Assembly: GCF_015831345.1 (NCBI RefSeq)
Contig: NZ_JADWYS010000001.1
Coordinates: forward strand, 2,056,118 to 2,120,117
Direction: 5' to 3'
Length of the DNA stretch: 64,000 bases
Origin: Caenimonas aquaedulcis
Lineage (GTDB): Bacteria > Pseudomonadota > Gammaproteobacteria > Burkholderiales > Burkholderiaceae_C
Part shown: positions 23,730 to 36,617 of the stretch, piece by piece
Layout of the letters: every line of letters starts with the position of its first letter
Numbering within the stretch: the first letter of the stretch is position 1
Made by a program: the position numbers and the translations under genes
The notes under the pieces: model-generated
What the model was told of the DNA's origin: nothing
Databases searched by the model: none
What the model saw: only the letters and a program-made list of their open reading frames with translations

Positions 23730-24704
23730 ATGAACACCACCCGCTGGCTGGGGGCCCTGGCCGCCGCCTTGAGCCTTGCCTTTGCCGCCGCACCCGCCGC
23801 GGCCCAACAGGACAAGTCCATCCGCATCATGGTCGGCGCTTCGCCCGGGGGCGGCACCGACATCCTCGCGCGGCTGCTCGCCGAGAAGTTCGCGGCCGAC
23901 CTCAAGCAGTCGGTGGTGGTGGAGAACCGGCCCGGCGCCTCCAACACCATCGCCGCGGAGTTGACGGCGCGGGCGGCCGCGGACGGCACGACGCTGCTGC
24001 TCGCCACGAACACGGGGCAGGCCATCGCGCCGCACCTGCTCAAGCTGAAGTTCGACCCGCTGAAGGACCTGCAGCCGATCGGCCTCGTCGCGGTGATGCC
24101 CAACGTGCTCGTGGTGTCGGCGACCTCTCCCTACAAGTCGGTGAAGGAACTGGTCGCCGCGATGAACGACAAGCCCGGCAGCTTCAAGTACGCCTCTTCG
24201 GGCGTGGGCAGCACGCAGCACATCGCGGGGGAAGCCTTCGGGCTCGTGACGGGCACCAAGTCCATCCACGTGCCCTACAAGGGCAGCGCGCAGGCGCACA
24301 TCGACATCATCGGCGGCGAGGTGAACATGATGTTCGACTCGACCTCCTCCGCGATGGGACAGATCCGCGCCGGCAAGTTCCGCCCGCTCGCCGTCACCGC
24401 GGAAAAGCGCTCCCCCGAAATGCCGGACGTCGCCACGCTCGCCGAGCAGGGCATCAAGGGCGCCGACGTGCAGACCTGGTACGGCCTCTTCGTCACCGCG
24501 GGAACGCCCAAACCCGTGGTGGATCGCCTCACGGCGGAACTCGCGCGCGTACTCAAGATGCCCGACGTGCAGGCGCGTATCAAGGGCCTGGGCGGCGAGG
24601 TCGGCGCGATCAGCGTCGAGCAGTTCAGCGACATGAACCGCGGCGAATACGAGCGTTTCGGCAAGCTCGTGCGCGACGCGAACATCAAGGCGGACGGCTC
24701 ATGA
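23730..24704 (+). CDS. Tripartite tricarboxylate transporter binding protein (Bug/TctC)
   Basis: 324 residues. The signal peptide MNTTRWLGALAAALSLAFAAAPAAAQ is followed by IRIMVGASPGGGTDILARLLAEK, the carboxylate-binding loop, and VVENRPGASNTIAAELTARAAADGTTLL, both diagnostic. Bug proteins are very abundant in Burkholderiales and bind carboxylates or aromatic acids in the periplasm. No tctA/tctB membrane genes lie nearby. It starts after a GGAGACACG site and overlaps the PdxA-like gene by 4 bases, so substrate and PdxA-like product may be linked. Confidence 0.93.
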   Translation: MNTTRWLGALAAALSLAFAAAPAAAQQDKSIRIMVGASPGGGTDILARLLAEKFAADLKQSVVVENRPGASNTIAAELTARAAADGTTLLLATNTGQAIAPHLLKLKFDPLKDLQPIGLVAVMPNVLVVSATSPYKSVKELVAAMNDKPGSFKYASSGVGSTQHIAGEAFGLVTGTKSIHVPYKGSAQAHIDIIGGEVNMMFDSTSSAMGQIRAGKFRPLAVTAEKRSPEMPDVATLAEQGIKGADVQTWYGLFVTAGTPKPVVDRLTAELARVLKMPDVQARIKGLGGEVGAISVEQFSDMNRGEYERFGKLVRDANIKADGS

Positions 24705-25714
24705 ACGAGGCCGCATCGAACGCGAAGAGGCCCCGCCTGGCGGTGCTGCTGGGCGACCCGGCGGGCGTGGGCCCGGAGATGGGCGTGAAGCTGCTGGCGC
24801 ACGCCGCCAACCTGCGCGCCGCGGACATCCTGCTCATCGCGGACGACGCGTCGCTGGCGGACGGCGAATGGCTCGCCGGTGTGAGCCTGCCCGTGCTGCG
24901 CATCGAGGCCATCGAAGACCTGCGCTTCGAGCCGGACCGCATCAGCTACCTCGTGCAGAAAGGCGAAGGCACCATCGAGCGCGCGCAGTCGACCGCGGCC
25001 GCGGGGCGCGTCGCCCTGCGGGCGCTCTCGGCCGCGACCGACGCCGCCCGCTCGGGGGCCGTGGACGGGATCGTCTTCGCGCCGCTCAACAAGCACGCGC
25101 TGCGCATGGCGGGCATGACGCACGAGGACGAGTTGCGCTTCATGCAGGAACGCTTCGGCGTGCGCGACTTCGTGTGCGAGTTCAACATCACGGGCGACTT
25201 GTGGACGTCGCGCGTGACCTCGCACGTGCCGATCCGCGACGTCGCAGCCTTGATCACCGAAGAGACCATCGGCGAGGCCGTGCGCATCATCGACGGCGCC
25301 CTGAAACGCGCAGGCATCGAGCGTCCGCGCATCGCGGTATCGGGCCTCAACCCGCACGCCGGCGACGGTGGCTCGATCGGCATGGAGGAGATCGAGATCA
25401 TCGCGCCCGCGGTGCGGCGCCTGAAGGAAGAAGGCCTGGAGGCCACGGGCCCCTGGTCGCCCGACACCGTCTTCATCGCCGCGAGGCGGGGAGACTTCGA
25501 CGCGGTGGTCGCGATGTACCACGACCAGGGCCAGATCGCGATGAAGCTCATGGGCTTCGAGCGCGGCGTCACGCTGCACGGCGGCCTGCCTGTGCCGGTG
25601 GCGACGTCGGCCAGCGGCAGCGCTTTCGACATCGCCGGTCGCGGCGTGGCGCGCGTGGAAGGCTTGCAGCACGCGTTCGATCTCTGCGCGCGCATGGCGG
25701 CACGCGCGGGCTAG
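24701..25714 (+). CDS. PdxA-family NAD-dependent dehydrogenase (PdxA2-like)
   Basis: 337 residues. RLAVLLGDPAGVGPEMGVKLL, FAPLNKHALRMAGMTHEDEL, TSHVPIRDVAALI and VVAMYHDQGQIAMKLMGFERG follow the PdxA family with conserved metal-binding histidines. The C-terminal motif that is usually SVDHGTALELAG in PdxA reads TSASGSAFDIAG, with the histidine missing. That and the coupling to a Bug protein suggest a catabolic paralog (such as the 4-phospho-erythronate/threonate PdxA2 group) rather than vitamin B6 synthesis. No DUF1537 kinase is nearby. Confidence 0.82.
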   Translation: MNEAASNAKRPRLAVLLGDPAGVGPEMGVKLLAHAANLRAADILLIADDASLADGEWLAGVSLPVLRIEAIEDLRFEPDRISYLVQKGEGTIERAQSTAAAGRVALRALSAATDAARSGAVDGIVFAPLNKHALRMAGMTHEDELRFMQERFGVRDFVCEFNITGDLWTSRVTSHVPIRDVAALITEETIGEAVRIIDGALKRAGIERPRIAVSGLNPHAGDGGSIGMEEIEIIAPAVRRLKEEGLEATGPWSPDTVFIAARRGDFDAVVAMYHDQGQIAMKLMGFERGVTLHGGLPVPVATSASGSAFDIAGRGVARVEGLQHAFDLCARMAARAG

Positions 25715-26676
25715 CCTTCGAACTGCGGATGCAACTGCCGGATGCGCGTCATCGCCATCCCGGCGGCAGCAGTCCGCGTCTCCACGCCCAGCTTCGCGAA
25801 CACGCGCTCCAGGTGCTTCTTCACCGTGGCGGGGCTCGAACCCACGATGTCGCCGATGTCCCGGTTGATCTTGCCTTTCACCACCCAGTAGAGCACTTCG
25901 GCCTCGCGGGCGGTGAGCTTGAACGACAGGCTCATCGCCTCGATCACCTGCGCATCGGATTCCTCGCGCATCACGATCAGCCAGTCGCCGCCGCCTTCGC
26001 TGTCCCCCGTCTGCTGGTGCAGGCGGAAGGTCAGGCGCCGCGCGCCGAGCTGCGCGGTGAGGCGCGGCGGCTCGATCTGCTGCTCGGCCTCCTTCAGGTG
26101 GCGGCGCAGCCATGCCACCACGGCTTCAGGCGCCGCCGGAGCGGTCGTTCCGTAGTAGGCCATCAACAGCTCGCGTGCGAGCGGCGTCTGCCACATCAGC
26201 TTGCCGTCGCTCGCGCGCACCGTGATGCTGGCGTAGCCGAAGGCGTCGAGCGCGTTGCGCGTCTGGCGTGCCTGCCGCGCGCCCTGCATGTGCACACCCA
26301 TGCGCGCAAGCACTTCCTTGGGCTTGATCGGCTTGGTGACGTAGTCCACCCCGCCCGCCTCCAGCGCGGCGACCAGGTGCTCGGTTTCCGTGAGCCCGGT
26401 CATGAAGATGATCGGGATGTGCGCCGTCAGGGCGGATGCCTTCAGCCGCTTGGCGACTTCGAAGCCGTCGATGCCCGGCATCATCGCGTCGAGCAGCACG
26501 ATGTCCGGCAGCGCCTGCGACGCGCGCTGCAATGCGGCTTCGCCGCCCGTGGCGACGAGCACGGTGTAGCCCGATTCGTCCAGCGCGTCGTGCAGCACGG
26601 ACAGGTTGTCGGGGACGTCGTCGACGATCAGCACCACCTCGCTGGTGGAGCGTTCGAAGTTGAGGACTGCACTCAT
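25711..26676 (-). CDS. LuxR-type response regulator
   Basis: 321 residues. N-terminal receiver (VVLIVDDVPDNLSVL, phospho-Asp in DIVLLDAMMPGIDGFE, KPIKPKEVLARM), a middle region of about 110 residues, and a LuxR helix-turn-helix LTAREAEVLYWVVKGKINRD...SPATVKKHLERVFAKLGV. It overlaps the giant kinase gene upstream by 4 bases, so they form a two-component pair. Its stop shares a CTAG with the convergent pdxA-like stop. Likely targets include the divergent urease operon, by context only. Confidence 0.92.
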   Translation of the reverse strand: MSAVLNFERSTSEVVLIVDDVPDNLSVLHDALDESGYTVLVATGGEAALQRASQALPDIVLLDAMMPGIDGFEVAKRLKASALTAHIPIIFMTGLTETEHLVAALEAGGVDYVTKPIKPKEVLARMGVHMQGARQARQTRNALDAFGYASITVRASDGKLMWQTPLARELLMAYYGTTAPAAPEAVVAWLRRHLKEAEQQIEPPRLTAQLGARRLTFRLHQQTGDSEGGGDWLIVMREESDAQVIEAMSLSFKLTAREAEVLYWVVKGKINRDIGDIVGSSPATVKKHLERVFAKLGVETRTAAAGMAMTRIRQLHPQFEG

Positions 26677-29600
26677 GATTTCTCCTGTGCCAGCGGCGCC
26701 AGTGCCAATGACTGGCTCATCGCCTCGAACTGGAATTGACGCGCGAACTCACGCTGCGCGGCCACGAAGTCCGCGCAATCGGGCCGCGCGGTCTCGATCT
26801 GCGCGAGCCGGTTGAGGATGCCCCGGTAGTAGCCGAGCTGCACGTCCTGGCGCAAGCCGTCGAGCGCGTCGGCGTCCGGCCAGGTCCAGTCGCCAGGCCG
26901 CTTCGCCGCCGGCGCCACGACTGCGGGGACCGGCGCGTCGAGCCAGCGCAGCTGCAGCTGCCGCTCCAGCCAGTCGAGCAGTTCGGGATGTCGCACCGGC
27001 TTGAGGATGAAATCCTCCGCCCGCACGCCCACGTCGTTGTCCAGGCCCTTGTCGAAGGCGTTGGCGGAGACGATCGCCACTTTCGCGTGGACGTGCGGCA
27101 AGAGGCGCGCGCGCCTGATCGTCTCCCAGCCGTCGATGCCCGGCATCGCGAGGTCCATGAGGATCGCGTCGGGCTTGAGGCCGGCGGCAAGGAGGTCGAG
27201 CGCGTCGTGGCCGCTCGCCGCGGTGCGCAGCTCGAAGCCGAGCGGCTCCAGCAGGTGCACGAGCAGTTCGCGGTCCGCCTCTTCGTTGTCCACGACGAGC
27301 AGCTTGCGGCGCGGGCCTTCGTAGCCGCGGCGCGGCCGCTGCGCGAGCGGCGCCGCGAGGGTGGCGTTGCGCAGCTCGGGCAGGAACAGCTTGACGCGGA
27401 ACACCGAGCCCGTGCCGGGCGTGCTCGTCACGGTGAGCTCCCCGCCCATGAGGTCGGTGAGCATCTTCGCGATCGTGAGGCCGAGCCCCGCGCCCGGCGC
27501 CGCGGGGCTGGCGCTGCTGCCGCGCGCGAAGGGCTCGAAGATCTGCGCGAGCTCCTGCGGGCTCAAGCCCGGGCCCGTGTCCTCGACGTCGATCGTCGCC
27601 ATTTCGCGGGCATAACGCACGTGCAGGCGCACCTCGCCCTGCGCCGTGAACTTCACCGCGTTGCCGATCAGGTTGATGAGGATCTGCCGCACGCGCTTCT
27701 CGTCCGCGCGCACGACTTCCGGCAGGCTGCCCTGCACCTCGAAGCGAAAGCGCAAGCCCTTGGCCTGCGCCTGCGGCTCGAACATGCCGGCCATCTCGTG
27801 CATGAAGTCCTCGAAGCCCATGGGCTTCACATTCAGTGTGAGCTTGCCGGACTCGATGCGCGCGATGTCCAGCGTGCCTTCGATCAGCGACAGCAGGTGC
27901 TCGCCGCCGCGCCGGATCACGTGCACCGCCTGCTTGCGGTGCGGCGGCACGCCGGTGTCCTCGCCCATCAGCTGCGCGTAGCCCAGGATGCTGTTGAGCG
28001 GCGTGCGCAGCTCGTGGCTGATCGCGCTGATGTAGCGGCTCTTGGCCTGGTTGGCCTGCTCGGCGGCCAGGCGCGCTTCTTCGGCGAGCACCCGCGCGGT
28101 CTGCAGCGCCTCGTCCGTCTGGCGGTGCGACTCGATCTCCCGCATCAGCAGGTGCGTCTGTCGGTTGGACTCTTCCTGAGCCACCTGCCGGCTCTTATGC
28201 GCGAGCACCAGCCACCACGCGACGATGCCCGCGATCACCAGCAGCGCCATGTAGGCCTTTAGGAAGCCGGAGCGCAGCGTGATGTCGGAAAACTCCGTGT
28301 CCTGCAGCAGCGGCGCGACGGCTTGCACTTCCTGGTGATACAGCAACCCGAAGAGCGAGGCGAGCAACGGCACGATGATTAGCATCAGCAGCAGGAAGTG
28401 CGCGAGGCCGGTGTCGAGGTAGGGCCACACGCGGCGCGGCAGCAAGGCACGCAGCGCGCCGGACCACTGCGCGGAGAGGCTCGCGTGCGGCTTGCACAGG
28501 TCGCCGCAGCGCGCGTCCAGCGTGCAGCACAGCGAGCAGATGGAGCCCTGGTAGGCCGGGCAATGGGCCATGTCCGGGCCTTCGTATTCGCGCTCGCAGA
28601 TCACGCAGCGCTGGAGCGCGGTACCGAGATAGCTCCCCTTTTGCGCGGGTTGGCGCGCGATGTAGTAGCGGCCCTTCGTCGCCCAGGCGATGAGGGGCGC
28701 GGTGACGAACGCGACGCCGAGCGCGATCACCGCGGAGAACGCCTGCGGCCCCGGACCGAAGAAGCCGAGGTGCGCCACGATCGACAGGGTGGACGCGAGC
28801 GCCATCGCGCCCACACCGACGGGGTTGATGTCGTAAAGGTAAGCGCGCTTGAACTCGATGCCCTTGGGCGAGAGGCCCAGCGGCTTGTTGACGACGAGGT
28901 CCGCGACGACCGCCATCATCCAGGCGATCGCGATGTTGGAATACAGGCCGAGCACGTCGCCCAGCGCCTGGAAGACGTTCATCTCCATCAGCATGAAGGC
29001 GATGAGCGTGTTGAACAGCACCCACACGACGCGGCCCGGGTGGCTGTGCGTGACGCGCGAGAAGAAGTTGGACCAGGCGAGCGAGCCGGCGTAGGCATTC
29101 GTCACGTTGATCTTGAGTTGCGAGATCACGACGAAGAGCGCCGTCGCCGCGACGGCCCAGCCGTAGCGCGGGAAGACGTATTCGTAGGCCGCGAGGTACA
29201 TCTGGTTCGGGTCCACCGCGCGGTCCGGCGGCACCATGTGCGTGATCGCGAGGTAGGCCAGCAACGCGCCGCCCAGCATCTTGACGACCCCGAGGACCAC
29301 CCAGCCGGGCCCGCCCCCCAGCACGCCCAGCCACCAGCTGCGGCGGCTCACCGATTCGCGCGCGGGCATGAAGCGCAGGTAGTCGGCCTGCTCGCCCATC
29401 TGCGTGATGAGCGCGATGCCCACGGTGAGCGCGGCACCAAACATGTGCATGTCGAAGGCCGCGGTCTGTCCCTTTTCCCCGGCGTAGTGCGTGATGCCGG
29501 CGAAGGCACCGGGATCGCGCATCAGGACATAAGCGAAAGGAACTACCAGCATGACGAGCCAGAGCGGCTGCGTCCACATCTGCAAGCGGCTGATCGCCGA

Positions 29601-30143
29601 CACCCCGTGCGTAACGAGCGGGATCACCACGAGCGCGCACACGAGGTAGCCCCAGACCGGCGGGATGCCCAGCGCGAGATCGAGCGCGTACGCCATCACC
29701 GCCGCTTCCAGCGCGAAGAAGATGAAGGTGAAGGACGCGTAGATCAGCGAGGTGAGCGTGGAGCCGATGTAACCGAAGCCCGCGCCGCGCGTGAGCAGGT
29801 CCATGTCCACGCCGTAGCGGGCGGCGTAGATGCTGATCGGCAAGCCCGCCACGAAGATGATGAGCCCGGTGGCGAGGATCGCCCAGAAGGCGTTGAGGAA
29901 GCCGTATTGCACCAGCAGCGTGGCGCCCACGGCCTCCAGGATCAGGAAGGACGCGGCGCCGAATGCGGTGTTGGCGACGCGGAAGGTCGACCACTTGCGA
30001 AAGCGCTGCGGGGTGAAGCGCAGGGCATAGTCCTCCATCGTCTCGCTGGCGACCCAGGAGTTGTAGTCGCGCCGTACCTTCACCACGCGCTGGGGCGGAT
30101 CGGCCGTGACGGGAAGGATCGGGATGGTGGGGTGGCTGCTCAC
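26673..30143 (-). CDS. NCS1 permease-histidine kinase-receiver fusion (1,156 aa)
   Basis: GTG start at 30143 ([10 protein letters not shown]); a longer frame would run into ureA. Residues 30-490 are a complete NCS1 (cytosine/purine/allantoin) permease with about 12 helices. Residues 513-550 hold eight cysteines ([10 protein letters not shown]...[15 protein letters not shown]), a zinc-binding module. Two helices follow (580-602, 632-648), a coiled region, HisKA with His710 in [14 protein letters not shown], HATPase motifs [19 protein letters not shown] and GAGLGLTIA, then a receiver with Asp997 in [15 protein letters not shown] and a final helical tail. The arrangement resembles CbrA, whose permease half is of another family. 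It probably senses or imports a urea-, purine- or allantoin-type compound; ligand inferred from ureA lying 82 bases away, divergent. Confidence 0.92.
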   Translation of the reverse strand: MSSHPTIPILPVTADPPQRVVKVRRDYNSWVASETMEDYALRFTPQRFRKWSTFRVANTAFGAASFLILEAVGATLLVQYGFLNAFWAILATGLIIFVAGLPISIYAARYGVDMDLLTRGAGFGYIGSTLTSLIYASFTFIFFALEAAVMAYALDLALGIPPVWGYLVCALVVIPLVTHGVSAISRLQMWTQPLWLVMLVVPFAYVLMRDPGAFAGITHYAGEKGQTAAFDMHMFGAALTVGIALITQMGEQADYLRFMPARESVSRRSWWLGVLGGGPGWVVLGVVKMLGGALLAYLAITHMVPPDRAVDPNQMYLAAYEYVFPRYGWAVAATALFVVISQLKINVTNAYAGSLAWSNFFSRVTHSHPGRVVWVLFNTLIAFMLMEMNVFQALGDVLGLYSNIAIAWMMAVVADLVVNKPLGLSPKGIEFKRAYLYDINPVGVGAMALASTLSIVAHLGFFGPGPQAFSAVIALGVAFVTAPLIAWATKGRYYIARQPAQKGSYLGTALQRCVICEREYEGPDMAHCPAYQGSICSLCCTLDARCGDLCKPHASLSAQWSGALRALLPRRVWPYLDTGLAHFLLLMLIIVPLLASLFGLLYHQEVQAVAPLLQDTEFSDITLRSGFLKAYMALLVIAGIVAWWLVLAHKSRQVAQEESNRQTHLLMREIESHRQTDEALQTARVLAEEARLAAEQANQAKSRYISAISHELRTPLNSILGYAQLMGEDTGVPPHRKQAVHVIRRGGEHLLSLIEGTLDIARIESGKLTLNVKPMGFEDFMHEMAGMFEPQAQAKGLRFRFEVQGSLPEVVRADEKRVRQILINLIGNAVKFTAQGEVRLHVRYAREMATIDVEDTGPGLSPQELAQIFEPFARGSSASPAAPGAGLGLTIAKMLTDLMGGELTVTSTPGTGSVFRVKLFLPELRNATLAAPLAQRPRRGYEGPRRKLLVVDNEEADRELLVHLLEPLGFELRTAASGHDALDLLAAGLKPDAILMDLAMPGIDGWETIRRARLLPHVHAKVAIVSANAFDKGLDNDVGVRAEDFILKPVRHPELLDWLERQLQLRWLDAPVPAVVAPAAKRPGDWTWPDADALDGLRQDVQLGYYRGILNRLAQIETARPDCADFVAAQREFARQFQFEAMSQSLALAPLAQEKS

Positions 30144-30225
30144 GGGTAGGAATTGCAGTTTCCGTGCCCGCAATGCGCCTTTCGGCGTATGCCGGGCGCC
30201 AAGGCTTGCACTAAGATGGTTCGCC

Positions 30226-30528
30226 ATGGAGCTGACCCCCCGCGAAAAAGACAAGCTGTTGATCTTCACCGCCGGCCTGCTGGCCGAGCGGCGGCTGGCC
30301 CGCGGCTTGAAGCTCAATTACCCGGAGGCGGTGGCGCTGATCTCCGCGGCGGTGATGGAAGGCGCGCGCGACGGCAAGACCGTCGCGCAGCTCATGAGCG
30401 AAGGCCGCACCCTCCTCACCCGCGCCGACGTGATGGACGGCGTCCCGGAGATGATCCCGGACATCCAAGTCGAAGCCACCTTCCCCGACGGCACCAAGCT
30501 CGTCACCGTGCACCAACCCATCGTCTGA
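30226..30528 (+). CDS. ureA: Urease subunit gamma
   Basis: 100 residues, [37 protein letters not shown], with [15 protein letters not shown] and [24 protein letters not shown], near the standard UreA length. First gene of ureABCEFG, divergent from the NCS1-kinase fusion. UreA is a structural subunit of the (alpha-beta-gamma)3 enzyme. Confidence 0.97.
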   Translation: MELTPREKDKLLIFTAGLLAERRLARGLKLNYPEAVALISAAVMEGARDGKTVAQLMSEGRTLLTRADVMDGVPEMIPDIQVEATFPDGTKLVTVHQPIV

Positions 30529-30531
30529 ACC

Positions 30532-30836
30532 ATGATCCCCGGCGAACTCTTCACCGACGCGGGCGACCACGTCATCAATCCCGGCAGGCGCACCGCGACG
30601 GTCGTGGTGCGCAACACCGCGGACCGGCCGATCCAGGTCGGCTCGCACTACCACTTCGCCGAGACGAACGGCGCGCTCGATTTCGATCGCGAAGCCGCGC
30701 ACGGCATGCGCCTGAACATCGCATCGGGGACGGCCGTGCGCTTCGAGCCCGGCCAGCAGCGCACGGTGGAACTGGTGGATTTCGCCGGCGACCGCAGGGT
30801 CTACGGCTTTCGCGGCCTCGTGCAGGGGTACCTGTA

Positions 30837-30837
<1 letters not shown>
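30532..30837 (+). CDS. ureB: Urease subunit beta
   Basis: 101 residues, [73 protein letters not shown]. Complete UreB, three bases after ureA, sharing one base (TAATG) with ureC. Confidence 0.97.
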
Positions 30838-32555
<1,718 letters not shown>

Positions 32556-32564
32556 CATCGGCGG

Positions 32565-33107
32565 ATGCTCCAGGTTTCCAAACTGCTCGCGGGCGGCCAC
32601 GGCCTCGCGCCCGTCCTGCTCAAACGCGCTTCCACCGTCGAACTCGACTGGGACGTGCGCCAGAAAAGCCGCTTCGACTGCACCGATTCGCAAGGCCGTC
32701 ACCTCGGCGTGTTCCTGCCGCGCGGGACTGTCGCGCGCGGCGGCGACGTGCTCGTGGCCGAGGATGGGTCGCTCATCCAGGTCGTCGCGGCGCCGCAACC
32801 CGTGCTGGTGATCACGCATTGCGGGCAGCACGGCTCGGCCTTCGACCTGACGCGCGCGGCCTACCACCTGGGCAACCGGCACGTGCCGATCGAGCTGAAG
32901 CCCGACCACCTGAAGATCGAGCCCGACCATGTGCTCGCGGACATGCTGCGGGCCATGCACTTGATCGTGAACGAAACCGAAGCCGCGTTCGAACCGGAGA
33001 ACGGCGCGTACGCCACGGGTGGGCACGCGCACGGCCCCTTGCGCGAGAACGCCTACGAAGGCCGCGCCCACGATCACGACCATGACCACGGACACCACGG
33101 CCACTGA
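32565..33107 (+). CDS. ureE: Urease nickel metallochaperone UreE
   Basis: 180 residues. The metal-site histidine lies in [18 protein letters not shown]. The last 25 residues form a histidine-rich tail (HAHGPL...[12 protein letters not shown]) that stores or delivers nickel. It passes Ni to UreG. The end overlaps ureF by 26 bases, longer than other overlaps in this operon. Confidence 0.95.
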   Translation: MLQVSKLLAGGHGLAPVLLKRASTVELDWDVRQKSRFDCTDSQGRHLGVFLPRGTVARGGDVLVAEDGSLIQVVAAPQPVLVITHCGQHGSAFDLTRAAYHLGNRHVPIELKPDHLKIEPDHVLADMLRAMHLIVNETEAAFEPENGAYATGGHAHGPLRENAYEGRAHDHDHDHGHHGH

Positions 33108-33761
33108 CGCCGCGCTGCTGCAGCTCATCTGGCTCGCGTCGCCCGCGCTGCCGGTCGGCGGGTTCTCCTATTCGGAAGGCATGGAGTCGGCCGTCGACGC
33201 GGGCCTCGTGCACGACGAAGCGAGCGCATCGGCCTGGCTCGCCGCGCAGTTGCAGATGACGCTCGCACGGTCCGACATCGCGGTCGTCGCGCAGGCGATG
33301 GTCGCTTGGCGAGCCAACGACGAAGCGCGCGTCGCCGCGCTGGACGCGTGGGTGCTGCAGACCCGCGAGACGGCGGAATTGCGCCAGCAGACCGAGCAGA
33401 TGGGACGCTCGATGATCGAGTGGCTGAAATCCATCCGTCCCGACACCGCCGCGCGTTCGGTGTCGCCGCCGACCTACCCTGTCGCCTTCGCGTTGGCCGC
33501 ATCGGAGAGTTCCGCGAGCGCGCGCGACGCCGCCATGGCCTTCGCCTTCGGCTGGGCGGAGAACATGATGCAGGCGGCGATCAAGTCGGTGCCGCTCGGC
33601 CAGAGCGCGGGCCAGCGCATCCTCTCGCGGCTGGCCGCGGACATCCCGGCCGCCGTGGACCATGCACTCTCGCTGGACGACGACACGCGCCAATCCTTCT
33701 CGCCGATGCTGGCGATCCTTTCCGCGCGGCACGAAACGCAATACTCGAGGCTCTTTCGCTC

Positions 33762-33765
<4 letters not shown>
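33082..33765 (+). CDS. ureF: Urease accessory protein UreF
   Basis: 227 residues from ATG at 33082, which lies inside the His-tail coding part of ure[33 protein letters not shown] and [33 protein letters not shown] are typical UreF. Bridges UreD and UreG during nickel insertion. Overlaps ureG by 4 bases. Confidence 0.95.
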
Positions 33766-34405
<640 letters not shown>

Positions 34406-34409
<4 letters not shown>

Positions 34410-36256
34410 AGAAGTTGGTTCATGTCGTGGCCGCCGTCGCGGCCAGTGCGCTGCTGGTGGCGTGTGGCGGGGGTGCGCAGGACGGTCGCCTGGCGGCCTC
34501 CGCCTCGCGCGCGAAACAGGCCGCGCCGGGCGCGCAAGCCACCGCACCCATGCTGGACTACATCGCTGCGCTCGACTGGGCGCCCACCGCCTACCCGCAG
34601 TATTTCAGCGGCGCATCCTCCGATGGTTACGCGGACATCGCCGGCTACGGCACCTTCTACTACCGCTACTGGCCCGCGCAGGGCAATTACGTGGGCATCC
34701 TCGGCGACGACGTGTACGTGTACGGCCCGATGAACGGGAACACGGTGCAGCGCGTCGGGGCGCTCGCCGACTTCGCATGCCGCGTGTACGACTGCGTGGC
34801 ATCGGCACCGCCGCCCGCCTGGGCGAACTTCGGACGCGACGAGCGGCACACCGCGCGCTCGGGCGTGGCGACGCAAAGCCTGGACCGCATCACCTGGTCC
34901 ACGCCGGTCGACCTGCAGCCGCAATACACGAGCACCGGCGCCTTGCTGATCCACTACGGATCCCCGGTGGTGACCGCGCGCAACACCGTGATCGTGCCGG
35001 TGAAGACAGGCGCGACGGACGGCTTTCGCATCGAGGCGCATGCAGGCGGCGACGGCTCGCTCCTGTGGTCGGCCGACAGCGACTACGTGCTGCCCGCGCA
35101 TCACTGGACGCCCAGCTACAACATCGCGCTCACCCCGGGCGGCCTCTTGCTGGCCCCCGGCGCCGGCGGCAAGTTGATGGTGCGCAGCGCGCCGGATGCC
35201 GCGCAGGGCGCGATGCAGAACGTCGTGTTCTACGGGCAGGCCGCGTACGACGCCAATCCGGCCGCGTTCAACCAGACCATCTTCATCAACACGCCGCTCA
35301 CGACGGACACGCGCGGCAACGTGTACTTCGGCTTCATCGCCGCGGGCGCGAATCCCGCGGGGCTCACGAGCGGGCTTGCGCGCATCGGCCCGGACGGTCA
35401 GGGATCGTGGGTGTCGGCCGCGGCCGCCGTGGGCCAGGCAGGCATCGTCAAGGTGGCAACCAACAGCGCGCCCGCGCTCTCGCCGGACGGTTCCACGGTG
35501 TATGTGACGTTCAACGGCGATCCGGTGCCCTTCGTGACGCAGCGCGGCTACCTGGTGGCGCTCGACAGCCTCACCCTGGCCGTCAAGCACAAGGTGCTGC
35601 TCACCGATCCGCAATCGGGCACGCCCGCGCGCGTCTCCGACGACAGCACGGCGTCGCCGACCGTGGGGCCCGACGGCCGGGTGTTCTTCGGCGTGCTGGA
35701 GACGGTGTTCGGCGCGCACAACGCACGCGGCTGGCTGCTGCAGTTCTCGCCGCAGCTCGTGCCGACCCTCTCGCCCGGCGCCTTCGGCTGGGACGACACG
35801 GCCTCCGTCATCCCTGCGGCCATGGTGCCGTCGTACACGGGGCCCTCCTCCTACCTGCTCGCCGTGAAGTACAACAACTACGCGGGCACCGGCACCGGCG
35901 ACGGCGACAACCGCATCGCGGTGATCGACCCCGGCGTGAGCGAGCCCGACCCGATCTCCGGTATTCCAGTCATGAAGGTGGTGCTCGCGATCTCCGGCCC
36001 TACCTTCGAGAGCGGCACCAGCGGCCCGGTGAAGGAGTGGTGCATCAACACCATGGCGGTCGACCCGCTGACGCGCTCGATCCTCGTGAACAGCGAGGAC
36101 GGCGTGCTCTACCGCTGGGACCTCGTGACCAACACCCTGAGCCAGGGCATCCGCCTCACGGAGGGCCTGGGCGAGGCCTACACCCCGACCGCCATCGGCG
36201 CGGACGGCAAGGTGTACGCGGTGAACAACGCGAGGCTGTACTCGGTGGGCCGATAG
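34406..36256 (+). CDS. Lipoprotein with PQQ-like beta-propeller
   Basis: 616 residues. Signal [23 protein letters not shown] has a lipobox. Residues 45-135 form an aromatic-rich domain ([24 protein letters not shown]). From about residue 140, the repeated pattern [33 protein letters not shown] and YVTFNGDP...YLVALDS resembles an eight-bladed PQQ or BamB-like propeller. No PQQ-contact residues could be assigned. It starts within the ureG stop, so is coupled to it although the protein would be periplasmic, not a known urease factor. Function unknown. Confidence 0.8.
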
Positions 36257-36269
36257 AATCGGTGGGTAC

Positions 36270-36359
36270 GGAGAGTTGGCAGAGCGGTTGAATGCACCGG
36301 TCTTGAAAACCGGCGACGTCGCAAGACGTCCGTGAGTTCGAATCTCACACTCTCCGCCA
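36270..36359 (+). tRNA. tRNA-Ser (anticodon UGA)
   Basis: Ninety bases with encoded CCA. Acceptor GGAGAGT pairs with ACTCTCC; the anticodon stem CCGGT/ACCGG closes loop CTTGAAA with anticodon TGA; a long variable arm (GACGTCGCAAGACGTC) marks serine; the T-arm is GTGAGTTCGAATCTCAC. The 3' end is the integration site of the island. Confidence 0.96.
36346..36359 (+). repeat. attL core direct repeat in tRNA-Ser
   Basis: CACACTCTCCGCCA, the last 14 bases of the tRNA gene, recurs at 57350-57363. It marks the left junction of the island; tRNA function is restored by the incoming identical sequence. Confidence 0.88.
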
Positions 36360-36399
36360 CACACCCAGCATTGGCGCGGCTTTTGGCCTACCGCCCCGG

Positions 36400-36414
36400 T
36401 TTACCCCCCTTTTT
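36400..36414 (+). repeat. Candidate integrase arm-type site (left)
   Basis: TTTACCCCCCTTTTT, 41 bases inside attL, is repeated in the same orientation at 57208-57222 over the integrase start. Paired repeats inside the ends fit arm-type recombinase sites; role inferred. Confidence 0.45.
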
Positions 36415-36617
36415 ACCCACTTTTTGGCATGTGCTGCTGTAGCGCGCTGTGGCGCGCCTTGCACAGGTAGCCTGCCTTGGGGCTTGGGCGGCCCAGCACG
36501 GGCGCGCAACCGGCCGCTTAAGCGCCCCTACGCTCCCGGCAGCGGCCCCCTGGCAATGCAAGTAGGGGCAACCGCACGCCCCACCAAACTAGCCCCTATA
36601 GGCGCAAAAAAGCCGGG

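Noticed and set aside
26736..30149. Long plus-strand open frames opposite the NCS1-kinase fusion
   Set aside because: They are Arg/His/Gly-rich shadows typical of high-G+C antisense; the minus frame has complete domain motifs throughout.
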